Source of the DNA: Parietichytrium sp. I65-24A
Taxonomy: Eukaryota; Sar; Bigyra; Thraustochytrida; Thraustochytriidae
Assembly: GCA_012862575.1 (NCBI GenBank)
Contig: BLSF01000082.1
Span: forward strand, 1-64,000
Reading direction: 5' to 3'
DNA: 64,000 bases
In this document: one piece after another, positions 29,984 to 39,155 of the stretch
How the letters are laid out: every line of letters begins with the position of its first letter
Position numbering within the stretch: position 1 is the stretch's first letter
Position numbers and translations under genes: made by a program
The notes under the pieces: generated by a model
Databases searched by the model: none
What the model was told of the DNA's origin: nothing
Seen by the model: the letters and a program-made list of their open reading frames with translations, nothing else

Positions 29984-31999
29984 ATGGCCGCGGGCAAGTC
30001 GTTTCTGGTTTACGTCGCACGGCGCGGATCCGCGAGCGGCGCGCAGCGTCTTTTGGTGGTCCTGGGCCACGAGCTGGTGCTGGTGTCGCCGTTGCAGCAG
30101 GTGGTCACGTGCCGGCTGGCGCTTTCGGCGGTGCACAGTGTGCAGTGCACGGACATTTCGAACGATGCAGCGAGGAAGGCGATCAAGCTGGTGCTCAAGA
30201 CGCCGAAAGGCGCTTTCGTGGAAGCTGGCGACGCTCAAGGAAGGGACCTGGAGCTCGTGCTGATCCCAAGGAGCGGAAGGGATGTGGATGGCATTCTCAT
30301 GTGTCTTTTCTCAAACCCCCATGCATCGAGGCTGGCGGACGCGAGGGCACAAGACGAGAGGGGCGCAGAGGCGCAGAGTATCCTCAAGAGGCTCGAGAAG
30401 GAGGTGTTTGCTGACGAGTTCGACGTTCTCAGACTCAAGCGAATCAAGTTTTACGACCCCGAGTCAATGTATGAGCCCATTTCCAACCGGATGATCGATG
30501 CGAGCCCAAAACCGCGTTTTGAGCATCCCGGAAGCGAGATCGGGCAAGAGCTAGTATTGGGCCTGTCTGAATCCCAAATCTGCCTTGCACGGCCGATGTT
30601 TGACAATAGAGGGGACAGGTCGTCCCTGATTGTTTTGCTCAGAGCAAACCTGGCCGACATTGTCAACTTTCATCTCCCTTCTACAAATTCGACGCTAGTA
30701 CAATTTGAGGATGGCCGCATTTTGTTTTATGAGTCGGACAACTCCGTGGACAAGGCTGGAGTCGATCTCACGGTGCTGGGCAGAATGGTTCTGCAAAGGC
30801 AACTGCGCCCATCTGGCGCTTCAGTGGCTGGGCCAGTTGGGTTTTTCGACAACCTGGAGCCCATCAAGCCACTGGCGTCGCCCTCGGCTGTGAACAGATC
30901 TGCGGCGTTGGCCAGCTTTGCCGGATCCCTTGCAGAGAACGGGATTCAGCGAGCTCCACTGGCGGAGGATGCGCATAAGGTTCACGGCGGAGGGAGCGCC
31001 GACGTTACGAGCAGCGAGATAGAGGACGTATTGGAACAGGCAAGGCGGCTCGTTGGACGGGCTCGTCAATCCGCAGGACCACACGTAAAGACAAAACCGC
31101 CCGCCTCCTCTTCGCGCGGAGCTCGGGCGCCCCAAGACAAGGCCAAAACAAGAAAGAGTAAAGCCAAGCCAAATGGGCAGCACAAGAAGAAGCTTGGAGT
31201 GACTAGCGATCAAACACTTGGGGCACCTCGTGAAGATGCTAAAGCAGGGATCCAGCTCCCACAAAACTTGCCAAAGAAGCAGGAGCGGTTAATCGATTTG
31301 CGGATTAAGCAGACAAGCTCGGACAGTTTGGAAGAAGATGACCAATTCGTGACATTCCCGGTGGAGGATGATGCGGACGTCGATGAAGAAGAGTCGGACC
31401 ACGGGCTGAACCAGAGCGGGCTCTCTGGCCAAAGTAGTGATCTCGATGGAAGGACCTCATCAGCACTACTTCAAAACCAGGGAGATGGTAAGAATGGTAG
31501 TGCGAGGAGCGAGCCGGAGAGCCCTCCGCAGGAAGAAAGCGTTCGCTTGTTGAAACCACTTGAGCCAATTAACACACTTACGACAGATGATTTGGAACAC
31601 CTTGTGTCACTACAGCCGTCGGAGCTTCCATCCGCGAAAGAGCCTGAGCTTCAGAAAGCAATCCGGAGATTGTCAGTAAGTTCAAATTCCGAGATGCCCG
31701 CGGCGAAAACGCAAGATTATATTAAGAAGGAGGCTATGCTCAGTGAGCTGCGCACTCGTGCGTCGTTTGATCTTGAGGATATTGAGTCTCCTGTCGTGGT
31801 GCTCGGCTTGGCAACCGAACCAGAGGAGAAGGTGGTGATTCGTAACGTTGTTGCATCGAAGAAGCAACGCAGCGATACATCGATCCAGTCCGCAAGGCTC
31901 AGAGCGAAAGGTGGCCGTGGCAAGAAGGATGCACAAAAAGTTAACTTTGCGCCTGAGGATGAGCGAGTGAGGAGCAGGCAGAGCTGCAAGCAACAATGA
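29984..31999 (+). CDS. Unknown 671-residue protein, PH-like N-terminus and disordered C-terminus
   Basis: Single exon. The frame is open to an ATG at 29903, but the ATG at 29984 (MAAGKSFLVYVARRG) begins at the first folded strand, so I prefer it. Residues ~5-110 alternate short beta strands (KSFLVYVARRG, QRLLVVLGHELVLVSP, VVTCRLALSAVHSVQCTD, IKLVLKTPKG, RDLELVLIPRSGRD) and a closing helix, a pattern like a PH-type fold. A second beta-rich part follows (about 190-270). Residues ~290-671 are largely disordered, with Lys/Arg clusters (KAKTRKSKAKPNGQHKKKLG), acidic blocks (EEDDQFVTFPVEDDADVDEE) and a basic tail. No family recognised. It could be a membrane-adaptor or cytoskeletal scaffold, but nothing in the sequence proves this. 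Confidence 0.75.
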   Translation: MAAGKSFLVYVARRGSASGAQRLLVVLGHELVLVSPLQQVVTCRLALSAVHSVQCTDISNDAARKAIKLVLKTPKGAFVEAGDAQGRDLELVLIPRSGRDVDGILMCLFSNPHASRLADARAQDERGAEAQSILKRLEKEVFADEFDVLRLKRIKFYDPESMYEPISNRMIDASPKPRFEHPGSEIGQELVLGLSESQICLARPMFDNRGDRSSLIVLLRANLADIVNFHLPSTNSTLVQFEDGRILFYESDNSVDKAGVDLTVLGRMVLQRQLRPSGASVAGPVGFFDNLEPIKPLASPSAVNRSAALASFAGSLAENGIQRAPLAEDAHKVHGGGSADVTSSEIEDVLEQARRLVGRARQSAGPHVKTKPPASSSRGARAPQDKAKTRKSKAKPNGQHKKKLGVTSDQTLGAPREDAKAGIQLPQNLPKKQERLIDLRIKQTSSDSLEEDDQFVTFPVEDDADVDEEESDHGLNQSGLSGQSSDLDGRTSSALLQNQGDGKNGSARSEPESPPQEESVRLLKPLEPINTLTTDDLEHLVSLQPSELPSAKEPELQKAIRRLSVSSNSEMPAAKTQDYIKKEAMLSELRTRASFDLEDIESPVVVLGLATEPEEKVVIRNVVASKKQRSDTSIQSARLRAKGGRGKKDAQKVNFAPEDERVRSRQSCKQQ

Positions 32000-32320
32000 G
32001 AATGCATAATGGGTGTAAGTAGGTTTTCTTTAAAAGTATACATTCAACTTGATGAAGTCACAAGGAGGACTGTCATGCGAACCTAAAAGAGGCAAATTGC
32101 TCCCAGCATAATGACGAACGAACATCACCGTCCTGCTGCTCTGGCCTCGCACAAGAGTCTTTAGTGGAAAAGGTCAACCACGCCTGGCCAATATTTAGCA
32201 GCGTGGTGTGTTGAGCGACAGGGTGCGGTTGCGGCTGCTGCAACTTCCGACGCAGCTCCAAGTATTCCCAGCCGCACTCGCCACCAAGGGTACTGAGAAA
32301 CTGAGATGCGGAAAGAAGAG
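32000..32320. other. Convergent 3' flanks
   Basis: About 320 bp between the ends of the 671-residue gene and the small GTPase gene. Nothing further seen. Confidence 0.35.
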
Positions 32321-32833
32321 TCACCTCAGAGCTTCAATCAACTTATCTCTGAATGCGCCGACGCCGTTGCTCGTCTTGCAGGACACGAGAAAATGCGGTA
32401 CGCCCCAGGCCTCAGCTTGTTTGTTCGCGTTCTCCTCGGACACCTCCAGCTTGTCCTCCAGGTCCTGTTTGTTCCCGAGCAGAAATATCTTGCACGAGGG
32501 GCACGTCCTCAGGATCTCATTCCTCCAAAACACGCACTTTTGCAACGACTCCAGCGACGTGACTTCGTACACCAGAACGGCCGCGTCGCTTTCAGAGTAA
32601 TTGAGCTGCACGATGGGCAAGTACCTCTGCGCCCCGCTGCAGCTCCATAGCTCCACGCGCATGTCCCCCCCGTCTGTGTTGAGCATGTTCGCCACGCGCA
32701 TCTCCACCCCCAGAGACTCCCTGTACTTGGCCACAAACTCCGCGGCACACAGTTTACGGCTCACGGACCGTTTGCCCACGGCTGACCCACCGAGCAATAT
32801 AACTTTGTGCGAGCTCGAGCTGCCGTCCGACAT
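32321..32833 (-). CDS. Atypical Rab/Ras-like small GTPase
   Basis: 170 residues, single exon. The longer frame starts with GTG at 32902; the ATG is at 32833 (MSDGSSSSHKVILLGG). The small-GTPase layout is plain: P-loop GGSAVGKR (15-22), a switch-I-like YRESLGVEM, switch II WSCSGAQRY (63-71), LLGNKQDLE with NKQD (121-124) and VSCKTSNGV (G5). Key residues differ from Rab/Ras. The Ser/Thr after the P-loop Lys is Arg (22), the DxxG Asp is Ser (64), the catalytic Gln place holds Ala (68), and there is no C-terminal Cys for prenylation (ends IEALR). It is therefore likely a weak or dead GTPase that still binds nucleotide through NKQD and SCK, or a nucleotide-independent scaffold. A GATT array lies 120 bp upstream. 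Confidence 0.88.
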   Translation of the reverse strand: MSDGSSSSHKVILLGGSAVGKRSVSRKLCAAEFVAKYRESLGVEMRVANMLNTDGGDMRVELWSCSGAQRYLPIVQLNYSESDAAVLVYEVTSLESLQKCVFWRNEILRTCPSCKIFLLGNKQDLEDKLEVSEENANKQAEAWGVPHFLVSCKTSNGVGAFRDKLIEALR

Positions 32834-32952
32834 ACTTGTAGCCTGTGCTCTTGCCTCGCGACCTAAGCTTCCATCAATCGATGTCTTCCCAACTCGAAGC
32901 ACACAGCTCTCTCTTCACAGTCAGCTCAGTCAGCTCAATGAGAGATTGTCGT

Positions 32953-32953
<1 letters not shown>

Positions 32954-32983
<30 letters not shown>
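32954..32983. repeat. (GATT)n tetranucleotide array
   Basis: Seven and a half perfect GATT units, about 120 bp upstream of the small-GTPase ATG (minus strand). Confidence 0.92.
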
Positions 32984-33599
32984 CATTGTTGATTGACAGA
33001 ATTGACAGTGACTTTTTTCTTACAGACGTTGCCGTGCGTTAAACTCTAAGCCGGGTCAAGGCCGTTGATTAATTAGCTGCGGATACTATAAGGCTGGTTG
33101 GTGGATGTATGTAACTTGGTTGACGTGAGTTGGAGGAGAAATGGACGAGGGCTGGCATCGAGTTTTGTTTATGGTTTGTCTTTTACGTTTTGCCTTCAGT
33201 CTATTGTTTTCTCTTTGTTTGTTTGTTTGTTTGTTTTTGTGATTGGTTTTGTTTTCCAAGATCATGTCTTTGACTTCGATGAAACCAGAAGGGCTCCGTA
33301 GCTTCTATTTGAATGGAAGTAAAGCTCACGATCGTGAGCTCTGGTGAGAAAGTGAGTTCGTCGGCATCACGCAGCCATTTGAGATTAGTGCAACAGAGAA
33401 CTGGGCTGCGCAGGCCAGGGCAACAACGAAAACGCGAGGATGTGGAGGTGCGGGAGTATGGGGGCTGAGCGATGCACGAATTTGTGAATGGTGCTGGGGC
33501 AGCATTTATCATGGCACGGGTTTGTTCCATCAAGTAAAGCAAAACATGAGGAGAGTGGGCTCGGCTCCTCGCCAACTGCAAAGAAGGAAGTGAAGAAGG

Positions 33600-33620
33600 G
33601 AGAGAGAGAGAGAGAGAGAT
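33600..33620. repeat. (GA)n microsatellite
   Basis: About ten GA units followed by a second short GA block at 33625-33636, in intergenic DNA. Confidence 0.85.
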
Positions 33621-33866
33621 TGTTAGAGAGAGAGAGTTATTTTTATTCACTGTCAAACAGAGTTCTGCACGGTGGCGTTCATTCTGTGGTAACAAAAAGT
33701 AAACAGCAGCAAGTTACATCAGATACACAATCCTTTCGCAGACATCCGGCGATCCACAACAAGCGTCGCCATTTGCGTCAGGGGTCTCGCAGCTCAAAGC
33801 CGCAAGGCGAATCTCCACTGCCAAACTTCCAATGCTCAAAGCCAGGTCGCCGAGCATCAACCTCAG

Positions 33867-34322
33867 CTACTGCAGGTCGCCAAGCAGGCTGTCCAGCACA
33901 TGCTTCTTCTCCCCCGCCAAGTACACCAGCGGCTCAAACACTTTGGCATCATCCCCCAGCTCCTCCAGCCCGCTGATCCATCTCCATTCCTCGCATTTCT
34001 CCGGCTCGCACACCTTCGCCACGGCTGCGTCGGCCGCTCGCACGGCCACGAATACAGACACGGTGCCCAGGCCCAGGTTCACGCTGGGCGCCACGTCCAG
34101 CGCCTGCGGCGCGCACGCGAGGTCATTAGCGCCGAGCCCGGTCTCCTCTACAAGCTCGCGGCTGGCGCACGACTCTGCGGTCTCCCCAGCTTCCAACCAG
34201 CCGCCCGGAAGAGCCCAGGTCCCGGCGCCTGCGGACCCTTTGCGGAGACCCACGAGCAGACGGCCTCCGCGAGTGACTACCACGCCCACACCGGCACGAA
34301 CGCGGGAGTCCGGGCTGGACAT
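33867..34322 (-). CDS. Nudix hydrolase (NUDT15/MutT-like)
   Basis: 151 residues, single exon. The longer frame begins with GTG; the ATG is at 34322 (MSSPDSRVRAGVGVVV). The Nudix box is complete at residues 41-63: GWLEAGE, then RELVEETGL, giving G-x5-E-x7-RELVEETGL with the metal-binding Glu pair. It is preceded by RLLVGLRKGS and TWALPGG as in MutT/NUDT15 enzymes. The length fits a single-domain enzyme. Expected role: hydrolysis of oxidised or otherwise non-canonical nucleoside triphosphates (house-cleaning), in the cytosol; the exact substrate is unknown. There is no targeting peptide at this start. The region just upstream carries an 8-bp minisatellite and a GATT array. Confidence 0.92.
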   Translation of the reverse strand: MSSPDSRVRAGVGVVVTRGGRLLVGLRKGSAGAGTWALPGGWLEAGETAESCASRELVEETGLGANDLACAPQALDVAPSVNLGLGTVSVFVAVRAADAAVAKVCEPEKCEEWRWISGLEELGDDAKVFEPLVYLAGEKKHVLDSLLGDLQ

Positions 34323-34368
34323 GTCTCTGCCAAGTGCCAAGTGCCAAGTTCCAATCTCCAATGTCCAA

Positions 34369-34401
34369 ACACACGAACACACGAACACACGAACACACGA
34401 A
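34369..34401. repeat. CACACGAA minisatellite (4 copies)
   Basis: Four consecutive copies of an 8-base unit, 47-79 bp upstream of the Nudix ATG, probably in its 5' UTR. Confidence 0.88.
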
Positions 34402-34516
34402 TGGGCGAGTTGTTTGTTCTCTGTTGATTGGCTCCTGCGAAACAAGTTTCGTCGTTCGGCCACTGCGTTCTACGCTGATGTTGCTTATTGTTGCTGGCTC
34501 TTGCAAGGCAAAATAT

Positions 34517-34553
34517 GATTGATTGATTCATGGATTGATTGATTGATGATTGA
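34517..34553. repeat. Interrupted (GATT)n array
   Basis: GATTGATTGATT, a short break, then GATTGATTGATTGAT; about 200 bp upstream of the Nudix ATG (minus strand). Confidence 0.88.
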
Positions 34554-35177
34554 TCAACGAGATTAGTTGTATGAATGAACTCCACCCAAACGTGGTTGGG
34601 GGCGAAATTGCTTTGGGCTCGAATGTTTAGCTTTGGCTTTGGTGACCGCGAATGTATTGTTGTGATTGATGGCTCGACGTCCTCGTGTGCTCTGTTGTTC
34701 GGACTTTTGAAAGGCTCACAAGTGGTCTCATCATGCGGGTGTGGCTTGGTGGTCTGGGAGACTAGTGGCGGGCGGATTGGAAACGAAGAAGCGGGGCAGG
34801 GAGGGAGCAATTCTTCGGGAGATTGGAATGGAGGTGGCCAATTGGCGGCCTGAAAATTAGCTCTCGACCACATATTATCGTTGGCGGGATACGAAGATAA
34901 ACTTCATTCAGAATGAATCGCGTGAACAGGAATTCGAAGTAGTTGTTGATTTTGAGTTGTCGATCGTAACGATAATGAAGAAAAAGCTTGAAGGATGGGT
35001 TCCGAATCCTGGAAAACCTAATTCTTGTTGCTCAGAAGAAACCGAGAGATATCGTCCAATCGGTGCGCGTCCAAGTAGGGGGAACCCCAGTGCACAGAGC
35101 GACGGATGCATATAGAAAGCATGGGAATCATTGTCGGTGTTAGAGATGAAAGAGTAGACAGAGCAGTGCGGTCGAGG

Positions 35178-38009
35178 TCAATTGTTCAAGGACAGGAGGA
35201 TGTTTAGCAGCTCAGATCGCTCCATGTCGGACATTGACTTGAACTTTGGCAAGGCGGACTTGAGCCTGCGAATGGCTTCCATTTCGTCGGTAGGGATTGG
35301 CAACTTGCGCAATACCACAACCACGTACAAAGATGCGATCTCCCACTCGGCCTCCGACAAGGTCCCTTCGTGATTGAGCACGTTCATTCTTCGAAACGGC
35401 GTATTGGGAGCGTCGCGCTGCATGTTCTTTGCTGCACAGTTTGGGAGCCGCTCATAGGTTTCTAGCTCGAAACTGTAAGCAGCAGCGAGTTTCTGAAGCA
35501 AGTCAAACGGGACGAGCCACTCTGGCGCTGCGACGGCTTGTTTGGAAGCATCGTCGCCGTCCCTCAAAGTGAAATCGTAGCGGATGCCCACTTGTTCTTC
35601 AAATAGCTGGGACGCCTCTTCCCCTGCACCTGGAGTGAAACGCACAAAAGCCTTTTTCCTAAACTCGGGATCAAATTCAACCTTGCAGATTTCAATGTCA
35701 AACTCGTCCTTGATAGAAAAGCCAGTCTCGTCTCGCCCGGCAGCCATCAGCCTTCTCAACATTTCATCGCAGTACACTGTGGTGGCAATGAAACGCCCGC
35801 CTTCAGCAACGTGTCTGGTGAGTGTTCGAAAAAAGTGGTGCGCGCGCTTGAGTGTCTGAAACATGTAGTGCAACGCAAACTGCATGCTTACAATGTCAAA
35901 CTGAAAATCCAGCGGCAGCGTCTGGCTTGGAGGCTTGCGCTGCCACGCTGGCTGATCAGAAGACCACTGATCTAGCGTCTTCATGTCGTCCTCAGCCCCT
36001 GGCTGCGAACTGAGAGCGTGCAGGCCGAGGTCGGCCTCGATAAAGGTGACGTGTCGAGGCTTTGGCTTGTCCCGCGAATTACCAAGTCGCTCAACGGCAT
36101 CTTGCAAAGACTTTCGAGCGATATCTACACCCACGTAATTTCCTATGAAAGTCTTTGCTTCGCGGCACGACCTGATAAATTTGGAAAGGTCAGCGCCTTT
36201 ACCGCAAGCGAGATCCAGAATGTGAATGCCTTGCCCGTGCATGGCAGCACGGGGGGATTTTCTTACGGCGTCAAGGATGATCGCACTCTTGACAAAATTA
36301 TTCAAGCATCGCATGTGATAAATGAGACTAGCATGTCGAGCGGCGTTGCTAGATCGGTCCAACTGGTTGTAAAAATCTGCTGCGCCTGCCTGATCGGCAA
36401 GGTCGTCATCACGGGCCCGTCCGGGAGCTGCGCCATCTTCTGCTATGTCCATTCCCGTCAGACCGTCGGCTTCTGCTGCAGGGTTGCGTTGATCCATGGC
36501 ATCGATGCGCTGTAGCTCGTTGAGGAGCAAGTCCTTGCGCCTTTGATCAGCTTCATGCGCTTTTGTCCATGCTTGACTTGGAGGAGCCTCATCAATATTC
36601 AACAAGGGAAGTGGGCAGCCGTAAATTCTGCTGGCAATATCTTCAAGGAAGGCGTCCGTATGAAACACCGCTTGCAGATCCACGGCGAGGTTCTTCGGGG
36701 TCCCCTGCCTGCACCCGGCACTTGTCAAGAGCTTCTCCAGTTCGACTTCATAGACCGGTGATTCGTGGGTAAGCCTCGCCAAGTTATTGGACTGCTGTGT
36801 TTCTGTCAACTCCAGTTTCTGGTTTCTTCTCAGGAGGAAGGACCAGCGCTGTTTGCGACGAAAGAGCTTGATCGGAATCTCCACAACTTCCTCCACCGGT
36901 TGCTTGGAGGACGGCTGGTTTTCTCTGTCTGGGTCGTCCTCGTCTGCATCCATGGAAGACGACGAATTGCTCTCACTAGGCTGCATCGAAGCAGGCAGGT
37001 TTGCAAAACGCCCGTGCCCGCACAAAATATGCTGCATAAGAACTTCGATCGTATACTGGCAGGCGAAAACTCCGTACTTTGATCCGTTCGGGAGCACCAG
37101 CTCTCCGGGCAGATTGGTGAGGAGCAGAGAGTTGTTGAGCTCGTTTTTGTTCGGACGAAGCTGAACATCATTCTTTCCGCCCAAACCAGGAAGGCGAGAC
37201 GGCTGAAGAAGTGTCCACTTGAGCTGGCGCGCGACATTGCCGTGCAGCTTTCCGTTTCCGTATTCCAGATTGATCGGATCGCTGAAGCCCATGCGGCCAC
37301 GCGCTGCGGACTCGCTTATGGGGGGGAAGCGTAAATAGACAAATTCTACATCCTTGTTGAGACTGACTTCAATTCCCCCGAGGATTTTTATGCGCGTAGA
37401 AACGTTGAAGGCATCAAAGATTGCCTTCTTGGCTGCTGCAGTGTGTGTTTTGTATTGCTTGGTCTCGGCTTGTATCTGCTCCTCACACGCCACTCCAACT
37501 CTGAGGTGGAAGTTTGGTTTGTGAGGCGGAGTTTGTATTTTGAAATCCATCGGCTTACTTCCTAACTTGCGTTTTGTGATCACCTCCACGATCTCCACGC
37601 CTTTAACCGGGTTTTTCCCTTTGTGCATGTCTACTTTGCAAGTGACCCGAACGCCATCTTCAAACTGCACATCGATGTGGTCGGTGTGACTGTACTCGAC
37701 ATGTTGAGACCGATCGTCCGCGCGCATCCAGTCCTTTCTCTTGGCCCTTTGCACGCAGTAGTCGCGCATTTGCGTGAAAAATGTTTTATTCACCCCAGGA
37801 ACGAAACATCTTTTCTCATCGTTGTAAAGACCCATGCGGGCTTCTACCTCGATAGCACTGTCATCGGTGCTTTCTGGGTCCTCGCGTTGCTCAATAATTC
37901 GTTTCAACAGTTGTGAGCACCTCGTCTCGAACTCGTGCAAGACGCTGGACCCAAGCTCGTTCTCTCGGATCTGCTCGATGCGCACTTCCGGGGGCCCGCC
38001 ATGGGCCAT
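35178..38009 (-). CDS. mRNA capping protein: RNA triphosphatase fused to cap guanine-N7 methyltransferase
   Basis: 943 residues, single exon, ATG at 38009. The N-terminal half looks like a tunnel-type (Cet1-like) RNA 5'-triphosphatase: beta-1 IEVEARMG (53-60) with metal-binding Glu pair, VITKRKLGS and FHLRVGVACEE (about 143-177), then a ~200-residue insertion, QRWSFLLRR...LELTET (387-404) and YEVELEKLL (420-428). The C-terminal half (about 555-930) is a Pox_MCEL/ABD1-type methyltransferase: YHMRCLNNFVKSAIIL (564-579), SAM loop ILDLACGKGADLSKF (597-611), VGVDIA (626-631), FDIVSMQFALHYMF (704-717) and GGRFIATTVYCDEMLRRL. No guanylyltransferase KxDG lysine motif is visible, so GMP transfer must come from another protein. 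It acts on nascent RNA polymerase II transcripts in the nucleus. Confidence 0.88.
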   Translation of the reverse strand: MAHGGPPEVRIEQIRENELGSSVLHEFETRCSQLLKRIIEQREDPESTDDSAIEVEARMGLYNDEKRCFVPGVNKTFFTQMRDYCVQRAKRKDWMRADDRSQHVEYSHTDHIDVQFEDGVRVTCKVDMHKGKNPVKGVEIVEVITKRKLGSKPMDFKIQTPPHKPNFHLRVGVACEEQIQAETKQYKTHTAAAKKAIFDAFNVSTRIKILGGIEVSLNKDVEFVYLRFPPISESAARGRMGFSDPINLEYGNGKLHGNVARQLKWTLLQPSRLPGLGGKNDVQLRPNKNELNNSLLLTNLPGELVLPNGSKYGVFACQYTIEVLMQHILCGHGRFANLPASMQPSESNSSSSMDADEDDPDRENQPSSKQPVEEVVEIPIKLFRRKQRWSFLLRRNQKLELTETQQSNNLARLTHESPVYEVELEKLLTSAGCRQGTPKNLAVDLQAVFHTDAFLEDIASRIYGCPLPLLNIDEAPPSQAWTKAHEADQRRKDLLLNELQRIDAMDQRNPAAEADGLTGMDIAEDGAAPGRARDDDLADQAGAADFYNQLDRSSNAARHASLIYHMRCLNNFVKSAIILDAVRKSPRAAMHGQGIHILDLACGKGADLSKFIRSCREAKTFIGNYVGVDIARKSLQDAVERLGNSRDKPKPRHVTFIEADLGLHALSSQPGAEDDMKTLDQWSSDQPAWQRKPPSQTLPLDFQFDIVSMQFALHYMFQTLKRAHHFFRTLTRHVAEGGRFIATTVYCDEMLRRLMAAGRDETGFSIKDEFDIEICKVEFDPEFRKKAFVRFTPGAGEEASQLFEEQVGIRYDFTLRDGDDASKQAVAAPEWLVPFDLLQKLAAAYSFELETYERLPNCAAKNMQRDAPNTPFRRMNVLNHEGTLSEAEWEIASLYVVVVLRKLPIPTDEMEAIRRLKSALPKFKSMSDMERSELLNILLSLNN

Positions 38010-39155
38010 GCTTGATTCTCGCTAGCAGCTCTCTGAATCGCGCTGCCTCCGGAAAGATTCTTGTAGCCTCCCTTCGAGCTTTGCACAGACAGTCGCCTTT
38101 TCAGCACCATCAAACGCCTGAACCAAAATGCTCAGACCCGTTTAACAAAACCCTTCTTTCCAAACAGCCTAACTTTTGCTAAACACATGCACGCATCAAA
38201 TGCCTTTCCTGGCGCACCGGTCTCCGCAATAAAACGCGATCACGGAAGAACAACGAAGACTGCAGACGCACTGCCGCACTATCGCAACGACAAACCACAA
38301 ACCACAAACTACAAACCACAAACAACAAAATACAAACTTCAAAACGATGATAATCTCAATGCTTTCCGTCCAAAGCGATCGCGCACAAAGTATATATTTT
38401 CTCTTTCTCTCTCTCTCTTTCTCTCTTTCTTTCTCTGTCCTTCTTTCTATCTGCCACGTCGTTTCCCAAAGTGCGTTTTTTTCTCAGCGCGATGAGGCAG
38501 CTTTCTCGCCCTCAGGCTCCCCTCTTACAGAACGCGCTAACCCGCGGGCTAGTTGCGCGCCGCAGAATTCGGCGACGTACAGGCGCTTACAGTGGCGATA
38601 GAGTAAACCTCTAGTGTACCATACGTCCTTCCTTTCTGCTGCTGCAGGAGAGAGAGAGAGAGAGAGAGAGAGTCCGCTTTGAGGACTTTTTTCCCTCGTG
38701 TTCGCCCTGTTCCTTGTAGGAGTGGATAGGCATATGGATAAGGTGGTGTGGGAGTGCGTAGGGACGACCTAAGCGATTTGAAAAATGAGGTGATTTTTGG
38801 GGGGAATTTTACAGCCTTTTTCGAGGGAATTTTCAGGCGGGATTTAAATGTTTTTTAATTTTGTTTGTTTGTTTGTTTTGGTTTGCAAGTGCTTTTCGTT
38901 CCGAATGTGCACGTCGCAAGGCTTTCTCGGGCAAGTTGTACGAGAAAAAAATTGAAAGTGATACGGTCAATAGATTATAATAGGATATTCAGGATTCAGA
39001 GAATTTGAGAATGTTATGACAAACGAAAGGATCAATCAAGGCCGGGACGTGGTTTGTAAATGAGTATGGAGACAATAACAATGTGTTGGAGACCACGCCT
39101 TCTTTACGCTCGCTAGCGAAGGTTGGAGGCGTCGCCGCGAAGGAGGAAAACCAGT
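38010..39155. other. 1.1-kb intergenic region
   Basis: No supported gene. It has a CAAACCA-type A/C-rich repeat (about 38290-38340), a long CTTT/CTCT pyrimidine tract (about 38395-38460), and the GA run at 38648-38672. Confidence 0.45.
38648..38672. repeat. (GA)n microsatellite
   Basis: About twelve GA units upstream of the capping-enzyme gene. Confidence 0.9.

Larger units (their letters stand above)
32834..33866. other. 1-kb intergenic region
   Basis: No supported gene. Holds the GATT array (32954-32983), a (GTTT)n stretch at about 33215-33238 and a GA run (33600-33620). Confidence 0.45.
34323..35177. other. Intergenic region upstream of the Nudix gene
   Basis: No supported gene. Contains the CACACGAA minisatellite and the GATT array listed separately, plus the 3' flank of the capping-enzyme gene. 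Confidence 0.4.

Noticed and set aside
29824-30414. 196-codon plus-strand frame
   Set aside because: Gly/Arg-rich shadow of the 671-residue gene in another frame.
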